A stretch of DNA of 64,000 bases. It comes from Tolypeutes matacus (taxonomy: Eukaryota; Chordata; Mammalia; Cingulata; Chlamyphoridae). Positions 1 to 12,194 of this stretch are shown here, piece after piece. Below the pieces are notes generated by a model that saw nothing but the letters and a program-made list of their open reading frames with translations, made no database searches and was not told where the DNA came from. The translations under genes were made by a program, and so were the position numbers. Each line of letters starts with the position of its first letter. Position 1 is the first letter of the stretch. Location of the stretch: NCBI GenBank assembly GCA_026826555.1, contig JAKSZT010053769.1, positions 2,696,505 through 2,760,504 of the forward strand, read 5' to 3'.

Positions 1-915
1 AACACAGCCCAGAGGATGGGAAAAATATTTGAAAATCAAAAACATGGTAAAGGTCTAATATCCAGGATGTTTAAAGAACACTTATAACTCAACAACATAA
101 AGGCAAACAACCAAATTAAACAGTGGGCAAAAGACTGAATAGTCATTTCTTCATAGAAGATATTTAAATGGCCAACAAGCACATGAACACTTGTTCAATG
201 TGATTAAGTATTAGGGAAATACCACTTCACACTCACCAGATTAACCTTAGTAAAAAAGAAAAACTGGAAAAAACTATGTTGGCAAAAATGGGGAGAACTT
301 AGAACACTCATATAGTTCACCAACTGTGGAAAATTGTTTGGTGGTTACTTGAGAAGTTAAACATAAAATTACTGTATGATCCAGCAATTCCACTCTTAGT
401 TATAGAACTGAAAGAACTGAAAATAAGAGTTCACACAAAAACTTGTACACAAATGTTCATAGAAAATCATTTGACAATAGCCAAAAGGTGGAAACAACAC
501 AAATGTCCCATCAACAGATAAATTGATTAACCAAATGAGACATATACAATATAATCAAATACTATTCAGGCATAAAAAGGAATGAAGTGCTAATACTACA
601 GCATGGATGAACCTGGAAAACATTATGCTCAGTGAAAGAGGCCAGACATAAATGGCCACATATTGTATGATTCCATTTATTTAAAATATATGGAATAGTC
701 ATGTCCATAGAGATGGAAAGCTTATTGGCGGTAGTCCGGGCCCAGGAGGAGGGGGCAGTGGGGCATAGATTTTGATCTGAGATAAGGAGAAAGTTCTGGA
801 ACTTGATAGTGGTTATGGTTGCACAACCCTGGTTATGGATTTAATGCCACTGAAGTGTACAACTTATAATGGCTACAATGGCAAATTTCATGCTATGTTT
901 ATTTAACCAAAACTT
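1..915 (+). mobile_element. L1 LINE, 3' end (cut by window edge)
   Basis: Reads in sense as the last part of an L1 ORF2 followed by its 3' UTR. The translated remnants include the typical end of ORF2 (a frame near 560-620 reads like YYSGIKRNEVLILQHG, then a 'SERGQT' stretch). The 3' UTR has the 'gatagtggttatggttgcacaac' type segment found in L1MA/L1MB-age elements. Many stops and indels show it is dead. The 5' part lies outside the window. Confidence 0.8.
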
Positions 916-1289
916 TTTTAATCCAAGAAAAGAAAAGAAAAACAGGCAGGAAAGATGGGAGAAGAAAAGAGAACAATTAAGAAGAATATTCTCAAGATAA
1001 CAGGAGTAGATGACAAAGATATAGCCCTAGTCCTAATGAACTTACATTCAGTAGAGCACAGATTATTATGATGCAGTGCAAGAAGTGCATGCATGGAGAT
1101 ATCTACATTATATTATACTGTCACAATGGAAAAAATATCAATTTAGCCTAAAGGGAGGTTGTAACATCCACTATGCAAAGTGATAAAAAGGAACAGTATG
1201 AGCCATTTATTAGATATTTCAAAAAAGACATCTTGTTTGAAAAGTAACAGCAGTTCAAAATGCCTAGAGCTCAGAGTACCAATGAAACT
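916..1289. other. No recognised feature
   Basis: Begins with an A/G-rich stretch just after the L1 tail. No open frame or repeat family that I can name. Confidence 0.5.
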
Positions 1290-2230
1290 TTAAGGAGAGA
1301 TTAGGCTGGACTGTCTGCTTGTGACAATTTATTAATGACTTTGTGAACTAAATAGACCAGTTCTAACTTTATCTTGTTAGCAACTTATAGCAATTGGAAA
1401 GCTGTTGTTTGTTTTTGTTTGGTTGTTCTATTTTACCAGAGAGGTAACAGTATCATATTTGAATTTTAGAGATATTAATTCTGGTGACCAAGTGGGGAAT
1501 GAAGATTGGAAAGGGGAAAAATTAAGAAGCAGAAAAATCAGCCTTATTTAGAAGTAGTATGACAATTATTCTTGCAAGAGATAGAGTCTAAGCTAGGACA
1601 TTAGGGATGAAAAGGGATGGGAACACTCAAGAACCATCTTAGCAGTAATTCCACAGGATTGTCCGACTGTCTGATTACAGAAGAGGCAATGTGCATGCTC
1701 TCTTACATGACTATGAGTTGCCTATGAGATGGCCATGGGATGACCATACTACTAATGAAGATATGGAATGAATACGCAAGGAGAGCCAGCATAGATGACA
1801 ATGAGTTCATTTTAACACATGTTCATTTGGACAGATGTGGGGGCATCCAGGATAAAATGCTTAGGAGACAAAATTGGAAATAGGAATCCAGAGGTCAGGG
1901 GCATGGTCAGGGATTTGAATGACTGTCATGTCCCAGTCACACTTGGCAATGAATAAACTATTTGAGAAAACTGACAGAATGGATGTGCTCATCCAGGAAT
2001 AGCAGACATAGAGATCAAAGGATCTAATAACAAATACCTAATGGAAACGTCTTTTAAAGTTTAGGCTAATGACTGAGAAAGAGTGGTCAAGAAGTAGGAG
2101 AATTAGAAGAGGTGTCTGAGAGATATTCAAGAAGGATAGGAGAGTGTGTAAATAGAGGAAATTCAAAGATGAAATAAGGTCTGGAAACATGCTGTATAAT
2201 TTAATAATTAGGGGGGTTCACACTTAACTG
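1290..2230 (-). mobile_element. LINE-2 (L2) remnant, antisense
   Basis: The plus strand shows the worn complement of L2 ORF2 and its flank: a 'gagattaggctgga' segment, then the 'gggcatccagga' and 'gaatccagaggtcagg' segments that are antisense to the L2 reverse transcriptase region. Very diverged, with insertions, as expected of a family that stopped moving early in mammalian evolution. Boundaries are approximate. Confidence 0.5.
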
Positions 2231-4369
2231 TTGTAGAAGTTTTGTTACAAGGTTGGAAATAGAAACTAAATGGTAGAGCTTTGAGGAGTCAATGGCAGGG
2301 AATTAGAAAGTTAAGGGAACATGACATCATCAAAATAGTCATTTTGTATTTTCATGGCTTTGATTCTTTTTCCAAATTTAATAACTTTTTCATTTAATCT
2401 ATGCAATGAACGTATACATTTCTAGACTGTGAGAAATAATAGATTCAACCTGTTTCTATACTTTTACAGCTTTGGATATCCATAATTAGAGCTCAGTAGA
2501 TTGACTTTCACAAGTTAAATTTTAATTTGGAGTCATATTAAAATAAAGACGAAAAAAGTCCATGATATTCCCATGTGACCTAGTGGAGCTTCTCTTCTTG
2601 AACACATGTAACATACAAATTAAGGTACATTTTGTATCAGTTAAAGACTGTCCTATTTCTTTTCTTCATTGTTATTATTTTTTTATTTTTTTTAATTTTA
2701 TTGACGTAACAGATATAAAATTCAAAATTTCCCATAAAGTACTCAAGGATAACAAATTATTAGAATATAAATATTCATACTTATATATTTATAGATCTGG
2801 AAAGAAAAATGGCTTCAGGTGAGATAACTTTTGCTATTTTTTCCCAGAATACCCATAAAAACAAATATTTTTTTCAAATATATTCTTTCATGTTCTGTCT
2901 AACACATAAACACACATATACACACATATTTTTTCCTGAATTATATACATATATGTTTGGTTTTTTAAAAGAATAATCAGATCCTTCTGGGACAATCAGC
3001 TGCCTGTGAATAAAATGTACTTGTGGAGACACATTTGCTCTCTGTATTTAGTGATATATTACAAGTCCAACACATTAAGATGAACACATTTCCCTAGGTG
3101 GTTAATTTATACCTCTAGAGTAGCATGCACATAAATCAGAATAAGGCCAATTGTCATCATTATCATTTTTCCATTCCCTCCGTTATTCTTCGTATTGATA
3201 TCACACACTAGGATGATCTCACAGCTCCGCAAACTGGAGACAAGATATTAAATACAATGACCATTAGTGGACAGAGGAAATATTCTAAAGTACAGAATTT
3301 TAAATTTAATGTTTTCTGACTTCACAGTATATCTAGCCGTACACTATGATACAAATAGAAAAAAAGAGCAAGTGTGATTATCTTGCTCTACAAGGAACAT
3401 CTCACGAGCATATTTCATTATGTGTGACTATACAAATGAGATCATGCCTAGGAACCTTCTTTCTGCTTTAATTATTAATGAAGAATGTCTTGATCGTCAT
3501 TTCTCAGCTATAACCGGCAGGGCCTGGAAGAGAATCTGAATACTCGAATATTGTTTAGTAGCTTTAACTTTAAATGAGGATTTCCTTACAATAAAGCAGC
3601 ATTGTTTCAGAGACAATGTTAACTTTGTGATTAATGAGGTGATGGATGAGGAACATATGACTGTTTCCAGGTTCATTCCTGCATTTTTCTTAACTTCAGC
3701 CTCAGCCAAAACTGTCAGAACTAATGACAAGAAGACCAGATAATGTTTCACCTGCAAGTCAGGATCTTGACTGCAATTTAAAATTTCCAAAACTTCCACA
3801 AGGCACAGCTCTTATGTAAAGCCAAGTTTTTTTTTTTCTTTCTTTGTTTCTTCCAAAAACCTTAAAAACAAATGGGTTAGCAAATCTCCAAGGAGGAAAA
3901 GAAGCAGTTCAGTTTGCACTCTTGGAAATCTTGGACATATAGACAGATTAGCAGAATAACTGTGCTGCCCAGAAAGCAGACCATCAAAACAAGGAATTAT
4001 ATGTTAAGAAGAATCCTAAAATAAATACGGGTCTTACTCTGAATGACATAGTCATACAAAATGCTGGATACTGCAATTTTTGATGAAAAGTTTTTGAAAG
4101 ATGTATTGACTTTTAGTAGCTTGCAGTAGACTTTAAACTCCTTGAATTTAAGGACTATGTCTAATCACACCTCTAAACTTCACAGTCCTTTTTAGCCTTT
4201 TTGGGGTGAGGTTCTGGCTCAGGAAAAAACCATATTAACGTCAGCAATAATTATAGTTTCAGAAAATCTCATGCAACAATAGATTTTTCATTAATTCATA
4301 ATGAAAAATAACTTAGAATATACTTCAAAAATACTTTCAAAATTCTAAATGGAAATTTGTGTCCTAACT
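2231..4369. other. No recognised feature (AT-rich)
   Basis: Contains a T-rich tract near 2670-2700 and an AT-rich block with CA/TA alternation near 2905-2960. Short open frames at 2562-2822 (plus) and 3497-3799 (minus) have no recognisable domain and the composition of their surroundings; I treat them as chance. Confidence 0.5.
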
Positions 4370-4490
4370 GGAGAGAATCTGCTGTCAAACTCAGATGTAT
4401 GAAATTAGCAAGTTATTTTAACTCATTTCCTCATGTGTAAAATGAAAATATTGAACCAAATGTGTGAGATCCTTTCTAGCACACTGAAAC
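4370..4490 (+). mobile_element. MIR SINE fragment
   Basis: Shows the sense MIR core: an 'aactcatttcctcatgtgta' segment followed by 'aaatgaaaat', equal to the conserved part after the tRNA-like head. Old and diverged. Confidence 0.5.
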
Positions 4491-4499
4491 ACTTTAGAA

Positions 4500-4660
4500 T
4501 CATGATATTTTAAAACTGGAAGAAACCTCACAGTCACACAATCTAAACCCTCAATTTTATATGTGAAAGAATAAAATGTAGTGTTGACTTGCAAAAGGTC
4601 ACTCAGTCCTGTTGTAAATCACAGGAAGAATCCTATGTCACAATTGATTTCACAACTGTT
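4500..4660 (-). mobile_element. MIR-like fragment, antisense
   Basis: The plus strand reads as the complement of a MIR-type core (a 'gacttgcaaaaggtcactca' segment). It lies next to a sense MIR fragment, so the two may be separate insertions. Confidence 0.4.
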
Positions 4661-6229
4661 ATCATTTTGAAAAAGAAAGTATCTGTTTGATGTTGTTTTG
4701 ATGAATGTGATCATTTCTTGACAATATTTTAAGTAACTTTATTGTGGCAATGTATATTAGTATATTCCAATAACACAAGTATGTTTACATTGTGAATATG
4801 TCATCAAAACAAAATATTCCATCTCTCATGTGAGTATATAAACTAATTCAGCATGTTCAACGTGATTCAGGATAGATCTAAAAGTCACTTTTGATTGTAC
4901 ATTAAAAAGTAGCAAGTGGGTAGCCAAACAATAGAAAATATAGGGTGATATTTCTGTAGTTCCACACTCATCTCTTTCTCTGTTTGTCTTATATGTTCAG
5001 TTTTAACATAGCCAAACCATTTTTATTCCTCAATAATAAGTCAAGAATCTGTAACTCTACAATTAGAATATACTTATTAAAAAGGAATTTAGATTTATTA
5101 AATGCAAATCTAATAATGCTTATTCATCATTTTATGGATATTTCTAATGTTATGATTCAACTAGACATGACTGTAGCCTAAAAACATAGGAGTAAAATGA
5201 TTTGAGAGCAGGGATTTAAAGAAGATTTAAAAGACCTGTAAGTATGAGTAGTTGTATTTTCCACATGAGATATAAATAAAATATTTTCATTCTGTTAGCC
5301 TTAATTTTCCAACGCTGGGATACAAATGCTTCCAAATCATTTCATAATAGGGCATCAGAAGTGAAATGGAGATTAATAAATGATGTAAGTGATATGAGGA
5401 TTTGGCTTGGCTTGGGTTGAGGGAAAACTGTTGGGCTTGAAAGCGATACATTATCACATTAGTGGAAGCTTACTGAGATAAATATGCACAATGTGGGAAT
5501 AAACTTTGAAATTGACATATAATTTCATTTTAGCAATCCATAAGGAACTGAGGATGACCTCATTATCAATAATCTTTGCTGTTTAAGTAAGCAGAGAATA
5601 TTAAGGAATAATTGTGAAAACCAAGGTAACAGTTTCCCAAAACTGCATCTCAGATTTCAAAGGTTTCTGTGAGATCACATGAATCCACATATGGATTATA
5701 TCATTTCTCAACATTTTCCCTGAAAGTAGTAAACTATAACATTAATGAAAAATACAGTCTATGTCGATATTCTTTCCATGAAATTCTTCTTCATGCCCCA
5801 ATGTGCGATTATTTGACAAGAATCCCTAAAGAAGGCAGGGCATGGATCAAGAGTTTTGGTTTGTTTTTTTCTTCATATTTCAATCGGCATAAAGTTAACT
5901 CTATAAATTTGCACATCAAATTAAGTGATTTTCAAAATTAGGAGAAAAAACCAGATCAGGGTTTTTGTGGAAGTGTTTATTTATATTCCTCCTTTTGAAT
6001 TTTTGCATTTCATTTTTCTGTCAAGTTGTTGCTTTGTAGACTCTGAGATGAGGATAAGTGCTAAAGAGTCAATGAGACCTTTGCCTTCTATTGAGCTTTG
6101 AAAGTTTTGGATAAGATTACATCTGTTGGGCTTTAAAACATTTTGAAATACATTTCCAAATATTTTGAAACTCATGTAAAACAAAATAGGTAAGGTTTTC
6201 CAGCACTTGAAGGACTTTTCATGCCACAG
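4661..6229. other. No recognised feature
   Basis: Anonymous AT-rich sequence. Short frames at 4984-5181, 5669-5941 and 5981-6232 carry no recognisable motif. Confidence 0.5.
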
Positions 6230-6400
6230 CATTTAATTCTTACAACAGCCTCCAATGTTTAAGAGCCCTTCTCTGAATTTTATGAATGAGGAAATGGAAA
6301 CAGAGACAGTTAAAGTAACTTAAAGAGTTGAGCCAAAATTTCAACTATTTTGAGTTTAGAGATCATCTCTTAACCATCATGATCTATTTCCTACTTGAGA
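6230..6400 (-). mobile_element. MIR SINE fragment, antisense
   Basis: The plus strand reads 'tttaattcttacaacagcc' and 'atgaggaaatggaaacagag', the complement of the MIR core and 3' part. Confidence 0.55.
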
Positions 6401-7914
6401 GTCTGTATGCACAGTCACCCAATGGTTTGAAGTTGCCTTTTACATTAAATTACATCAGTTTGGGTTAAAAATTATATATATACAACAAAATTATTAGCCT
6501 TTCATTGACTATCCTTTCTTAAAAATGTTTGATTTTCAAAAATAAATTCTCAAAACTGCTATGTGCACTAAGTCGAGAATTTCAGATAAATAGAATGTTT
6601 GAAAAACTCTTAAGAACAAAAACAACATATAAGGAGATATAAGAAAGGGGTCTCTTGGTGGCAGTTGCTGGATGCTACTGAGACAAGTAAATAAACTGGA
6701 TTATAGAATCTTCTCCACAGAAAATAGCACATGCTTTCATCAAGTATTTGTTATATACACATACATTCTGTTTTGTCATATAATCCTACCATGTCTAAAG
6801 AGGTTAATTATGTTCAGTAGAGCAGTATAAGATCATTGTAAATGAACGGGACCTTGGGAAGAGAAATATGGAAAGATTATATATCTGTCAATAGAATAAA
6901 ACAGTTCCTCAGTTTCGTAACTTTGAAAGGAATAATTGGGCAATTATTGTGGGCTACCTAATATTTCTGTGTAGCTAGTATCAAAAAGATCAACAAAGTG
7001 CAAATAGTTTCCTGGTCTCAGTCAGTAAAGTATTTTTTTTTTTAATTTTTCAGATTTCAAATTTGTTGCTATTAATTATTTAAAGAAAAAATATCACCTT
7101 GATTTTCCCAACACACAAAAATGATGCTTTCTTTCTTTTCTAATTTTGTCATATCTCTTCTTCAAAATTACTGTTATGAAATTAGTTTTCTCATGTACCA
7201 AAGCAACAGAATGATGAAGTCAATTTTCCATTTTAAATCAAAAGTATAACAGAAGAAAAAGACAAATTTACCTAGTGGTTACTCATTCATAAAAATCAAT
7301 CTTAAGTTGTTTGCCCAAATGTCCTCTTCTCCACAGTTATGTCCTTTTCAAAGTAATGCGCATATAAGTTTAGTCACTCTTTTCATCCCTCTCTTTTGGA
7401 AACCAGAAGTTCCACTTGGAGCCCCTATTTTAAACTTCAGTGAAATTTAAGAATTATGAACAATCCATGAAAAAAATTTTTTAAAGATGATGACCTAAAA
7501 CACTGATTTCCCAGAATTCCTGGGTGGGACTTGAAAGTTTGAAATTACCTTCTAAACACCCCTTTTAAAATATTCAAACAGTCCAAATGTTGCCACTTTC
7601 CCTCAGATTAGAGAAAGAATAAAAAGAGAAAGAAAAAATGAGCTATTCTACACTTCAAAGGTGAGATTTGCTCCTAAAATGCTCTTGTCCACTCTTGGTG
7701 GCTGATCAGCTGTTCACTATAGAGATAATAATACTTTATGAATACACAGGAAAGCATTATTATCTAAAGATATGAAATTGTCAATGTGAAGCAGACTTTT
7801 CGAACTTTATTGAACAGTGCCATCTGACCTAAAATATTTCTAGTTATAAATATATTTAATAATAGAGATTAATGCTGCAGGAGAAAACCACAGCTTTAAG
7901 ACCTATTTGCACTG
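6401..7914. other. No recognised feature
   Basis: Anonymous AT-rich sequence with a short T run near 7030. No gene or named repeat seen. Confidence 0.5.
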
Positions 7915-8145
7915 AGGTTTTACATATATTCCAAACTTGATTGCAAGTCAGAATCACCTAAGGACAATAAAAAATATACAGATTCCCTGGCTTCAACACC
8001 AAAGATTTCGATTCTTTTGCTCTGTGATGGGACTTAAGAATCTGTATAGAATATGCGTAGATAAATAAATAAATACATGCATACATACATTTACAGCCCT
8101 CAATGGTTCTGATAACCAGTCAAAATTTAGAACCACTTCTTCCAT
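7915..8145 (+). mobile_element. MER5-like (hAT-Charlie) element with internal microsatellite
   Basis: Both ends look like MER5A: 'caagtcagaatcaccta' near the start and a terminal 'atttagaaccactt'. These non-autonomous hAT elements carry short inverted ends and code for nothing. A (TAAA)/(CATA) run at about 8060-8090 interrupts the body. Confidence 0.6.
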
Positions 8146-8394
8146 AATGGATGTTTGTTCAATTTTGGCCCATCCAGTAAGCAAATGCTTTTCTTATTTA
8201 TAGAGAATCCCAAAATATGAGAGTGGACCCTTGAACCCTTTCCCAGTGCATATTAAAGAGACACACATCCTCCAGAGAAATGCTTCAACTTTGGCCAGCT
8301 ACCCTCTACTTGTGGGTTCAGAAAATTAAATCTTGTTTGTACTGACCACTTAATCATAGTTATGACATAAATACAGTTATACTCTTAATTGGAA

Positions 8395-8590
8395 AGTGAG
8401 CATAGAAGAGTGGAAAATGCCCTAGACTAGGACTTAGGGGAAGCTTAATTCAAGCACCTTGTGCATCCCCTAATTTGACATGTGATCTTGGGCAAGTCAC
8501 ATAATACCACTGGCCTTCAATTTCCTTGTCTATAAACTGAAAAGGTAAAGCTTGGTGATCTCCAAAGATCCTTTTAAGCTAACAACTATG
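8395..8590 (+). mobile_element. MIR SINE
   Basis: Sense MIR core is clear: 'tgtgatcttgggcaagtcac', then 'caatttccttgtctataaac'. The upstream portion corresponds to the degraded tRNA-like head. Confidence 0.7.
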
Positions 8591-9555
8591 TCTGTAATAA
8601 GAAGGACCGAGTCTCTAAAGTACCACTGAAAACACATTGAAGTGTAAGGGAAATGTTTAACTGCTTTTTCCATTCCAAACTCACTGTGGATCAGACTGCA
8701 AAGTGACCAGTGAAGCAAACCAGCCAATACACATTATTTCAAAAACCAGGAGAGTCTATCCATCCAACACGTGTGCACAATATGGCTGTGACTTTCCTGT
8801 CAGCTGACAGACATCAGATCTTGTCACTAATACAGTCAATGGGGTGCAAAATCCTGTGGAATTTGCCAAGCAGAACAGGACACCACATGTAATGATAGGA
8901 GCCTCGGACACTGGCCATATCATGTGTTGTCATCACTGATTGTGTTCCTGTTCTCACTCCAGGGCCAGCCAGAAAGTCTGTTTTATATATTAAACTAAAG
9001 ATTGCTCAAATCAGATCAGATTATAAGTAATTATTTTGATTTAATCAAGGTCTTCCCCTTTATTGTCAAGTTAATGATTTGCCTTTTGTAAAAATAGACA
9101 CCCCAGATAATTTGCTTTATCCTAAATCTGGTGAGATAGAAACCTAATCTGCCATCTGGGTTAAGAACTAGATACTTAATCTAGTACATTAACTTTATAT
9201 GCTGTTATGTCAGACAAATGAGCTAATAAACATTGCACCTTGAGTGATACGGCTCTGACACTGAAGAATTCAGACACACAACTGTCCATGCATAGGATCA
9301 AAACAAATATCTGTATACACAGAACACAAATGCATTGTTTTGCATAATCGTTTTCAATGAAGAAATAATAGATTTTATAAAATTATTTCATTATAGAAAG
9401 GAGTCATCATCTCAAAATAAGGAGACCCTTTTCTACTCATGTTAACAGGATTAAAAGTGACAAAAGGGCAATGTGGCAGGATGAGGAAAGGGAAGAAGTC
9501 CATCACAGTGCAGGAAAAGAGAATGGGCTTAACTCACTCACAGGTGATATGTTGA
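8591..9555. other. No recognised feature
   Basis: Anonymous. The small frames at 8530-8727 (minus) and 8710-8892 (plus) show no domain. Confidence 0.5.
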
Positions 9556-9720
9556 TCATTCTAAATCCACATAGTTCTAGAGTGGGAGAGATCTGAAAAT
9601 AAGACCTGCAAATAAATGATTCTTTGAGAGATTAGATGATTTGCCCAAGTCTACATGACTAGAACAAGGATCTCCAGACCCCTGAGCCAATGCTGCTCTT
9701 TCCACTACATTCCATAACTA
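9556..9720 (-). mobile_element. MIR SINE fragment, antisense
   Basis: The plus strand shows 'gatgatttgcccaagtctac' followed by the complement of the MIR tRNA-like head, ending in a 'ctgctctttccactac' segment. Confidence 0.5.
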
Positions 9721-9894
9721 CATTTCCAGGTTATTTAAATATTTCCACTAAATAAAAATGGTTCAGATTTGGAAGAGATCATATTCTCTTTCCACAGACC
9801 ACCAAGGAATGAAAACAGAGCTGTGGTTTGGGTTAGCACTTGCAAATATAATTGATTCATTGTGAGTCACTTAAATAAAAATTGACCTCTGACT

Positions 9895-10700
9895 CACTCA
9901 TCATGCATTCAGTCAACAAGGGCCAGCCCTGTGCCAAGGCTGTGTTAAGCACTAGGACACAGAACTGAAGATGACATGGGCCCTGCTCTTAGATCATTTC
10001 CTCTCAAGCCAGGGATATAGATGTATAAATAGAGGGTTGCAAAAAGGTAGGTGGCAGGAATGGGGATGAGAGGTCAGTGATTAAGCTCTTACCGTAAGAA
10101 GCAACCAGATTATGAAGGATGTGTCCTTGGTAAGTACTTTATACTATGTTTTAGCAGCCTATAGTCAATGAATGACTTTAAGCAAAAAAAGCATCATGAA
10201 GAAGTTTATTTAGGAAAATCACTGTGGTGGGTTCAGGTGCAGGGACAAGAGTAAGTGAGACAGATGGCAGGGCGACCAAGTCCGAAGCAGTTACAGTGCC
10301 TAGAGAAGAAGTAGAGCCTGCAATAAAATGGAAAGAGAAGTGTTTGAGGCAGGAGTTATTTCTGAGACAGAAATATTATCTTAAGTAATAGTTAGAAAGT
10401 GATTATAAATTATTGGTAAGTAGAATAAAGGATTACTTAGAAGTTTCCAGATTGGAGGATGGGGGCTTAAGGCATGTGGGAGAATGTTTAGGTTTATTAC
10501 CAAGATAAATTCTTATAAGGATATCTTCAGTTTGAGATTCTTGTGAGAAAGAAAATGACATCTAGTTAGTTGGATATAATTTCTTAAGGTCTGGAATGGG
10601 GGATGGAGTAAAAATGGGGATTGTGTAGCCTTCAGCATGTAGTTGATACTATGGAGGTAGAGGAGATCACTAAAAGTGGGCAAATAAGGATAGAATCATG
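9895..10700 (-). mobile_element. LINE-2 (L2) remnant, antisense
   Basis: Starts with the complement of the L2 3' end (a 'cattcagtcaacaagg' segment, then 'ctgtgccaaggctgtgttaa') and continues into the complement of the upstream L2 body. The order of parts fits one antisense copy, heavily diverged. Confidence 0.55.
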
Positions 10701-10768
10701 CAGCATAAGAGGTTTTTTACTTTCCTTTCACCAAGTAGCAAATAAACAACAAGATAGCATACCCAGGG

Positions 10769-11379
10769 TGTAGTAGTTTAATATTATTGATGAGTTCCAA
10801 GAAGTAATATTGGATTATGTTTGTAAATTGGTTTTTTCCTCTGGACATATTAGAGTGTATTGGATTCAAAGGTTTTGCTTTTACTTGATTAAAAAATGAT
10901 TAAAGCTTTGATGGGGCCACGACAGTCGGGCTTTGAGTCCCCAGCCCTGGTGGGTGGGGACTCACAGATAAAAGACACGGCAAAAGACAGAGTTGGAGTA
11001 ATTTTGAGCTGGAGTTCTGGAAGTGAACACAAAGGAGAAGAACACAGAGGAATAAAGATGGCTCCTTAGACATGGCAGAAGCCCCGGGGAGAGAACCATA
11101 GCCATTTGCCTGATACTCTACAGCTGACTTTGTGGAGCTAGCAAAGGAGCTGAGCCCCGAGACAAGAAAGCCCTGGGAAGAGAGGAACCCAGGAAGCCTG
11201 AACCCTCGCAGACCTCAGTAGCCATCTTGCTCCAACACATGGCAATAGACTTTGGTGAGGGAAGTAACTTATGCTTCATGGTCTGGTAACTATAAGCTTC
11301 TACCCCAAATAAATACCCTTTATAAAAGCCAACAGATTTCTGATATTTTGCATCAGCACCCCTTTGGCTGACTAATACA
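10769..11379 (+). mobile_element. MaLR/ERVL-like solo LTR (group A, copy 1)
   Basis: An LTR-sized block that starts TGTAGTAG and ends in 'ggctgactaataca', the kind of end seen in MaLR LTRs. Before the end lies 'aaataaataccctttataaa', a polyadenylation-signal/TATA-like region. The flanks read caggg on the left (10764-10768) and aaggg on the right (11380-11384), a possible 5-bp target duplication with one change. No internal retroviral region is attached, so it is a solo LTR. A second copy of this group lies at 61368-61898. The family name is an inference from memory. Confidence 0.65.
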
Positions 11380-11384
11380 AAGGG

Positions 11385-12190
11385 TAAGATTTTTTTTTGT
11401 TGGTGGTGGTGTTTTTTCAATTGCCCTAATTTACCTGGACTTCTCCTTTCTGGTTACATACCTATTAAAACACTTCCTCAAATTAGCGGAACTCTTTCAC
11501 ATCAAAGTGTGAAAAACTTTTGGATGTGATTTTCTTTATGTTTCCCCTTTCACAAAAAAAATGTTATAGTTTTTATCTTATAATTGATATTTTTCTAAGG
11601 CATCGCTTTCATATAAAGAAAATGATTGGAAAATGAACGTGCATCTGCTACAGGGAGGTGATGATGACTGGTAAAAGCCCCAATCAAGCCCATCTAAGGG
11701 TAAAGTAGGTAAAAAGTAAGTGAGAACTAAGTGTATTTTGCCTATGATGAAGGACTAATGAATAGGAAGCCCCCAAAGCTATAGGTTTGGGGAGAAATGG
11801 AAGCCACTATAAGGTGAATATATGTTATAATATCACCTCAGGATGGTGAGGCTGAAGGCAAATTATTTCTAGATTTTAACAGTTTCTTAACTAGTTTAAA
11901 GGGAAGTAGTAAAATAAAAGGAAAAGAAGGGGATGGGGAGTAAGAACGATTGTTCTTACCACAAAATATATTACTGCAAGGATTCCATCTACAATTCCTA
12001 ATGATGGAAAAGTCTTGAAAAGTGCAGGATTCTCTTTGTTAGTAGAAAAGGACTTTGATAACACTTTGAGGGTAGCATAAGTATTGGGAGTTATCATCCA
12101 GCCTCCAAATCCCTACTAAACCAGCCAAAGCTTAATATGAAGAAGAGACAGACAATTTCCTTGATTCTAAAAAGGTACAGCACATCTCTA
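11385..12190. other. No recognised feature
   Basis: Starts with a T- and GGT-rich stretch, then anonymous sequence. No repeat or gene that I can name. Confidence 0.5.
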
Positions 12191-12194
12191 GAAA

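Noticed and set aside
2562..2822. Small frames of 60-100 codons in unrecognised sequence (for example 2562-2822, 3497-3799, 5669-5941, 51256-51576)
   Set aside because: No domain, no splice or promoter context, and local composition equal to the surroundings; expected by chance in 64 kb of six-frame sequence.
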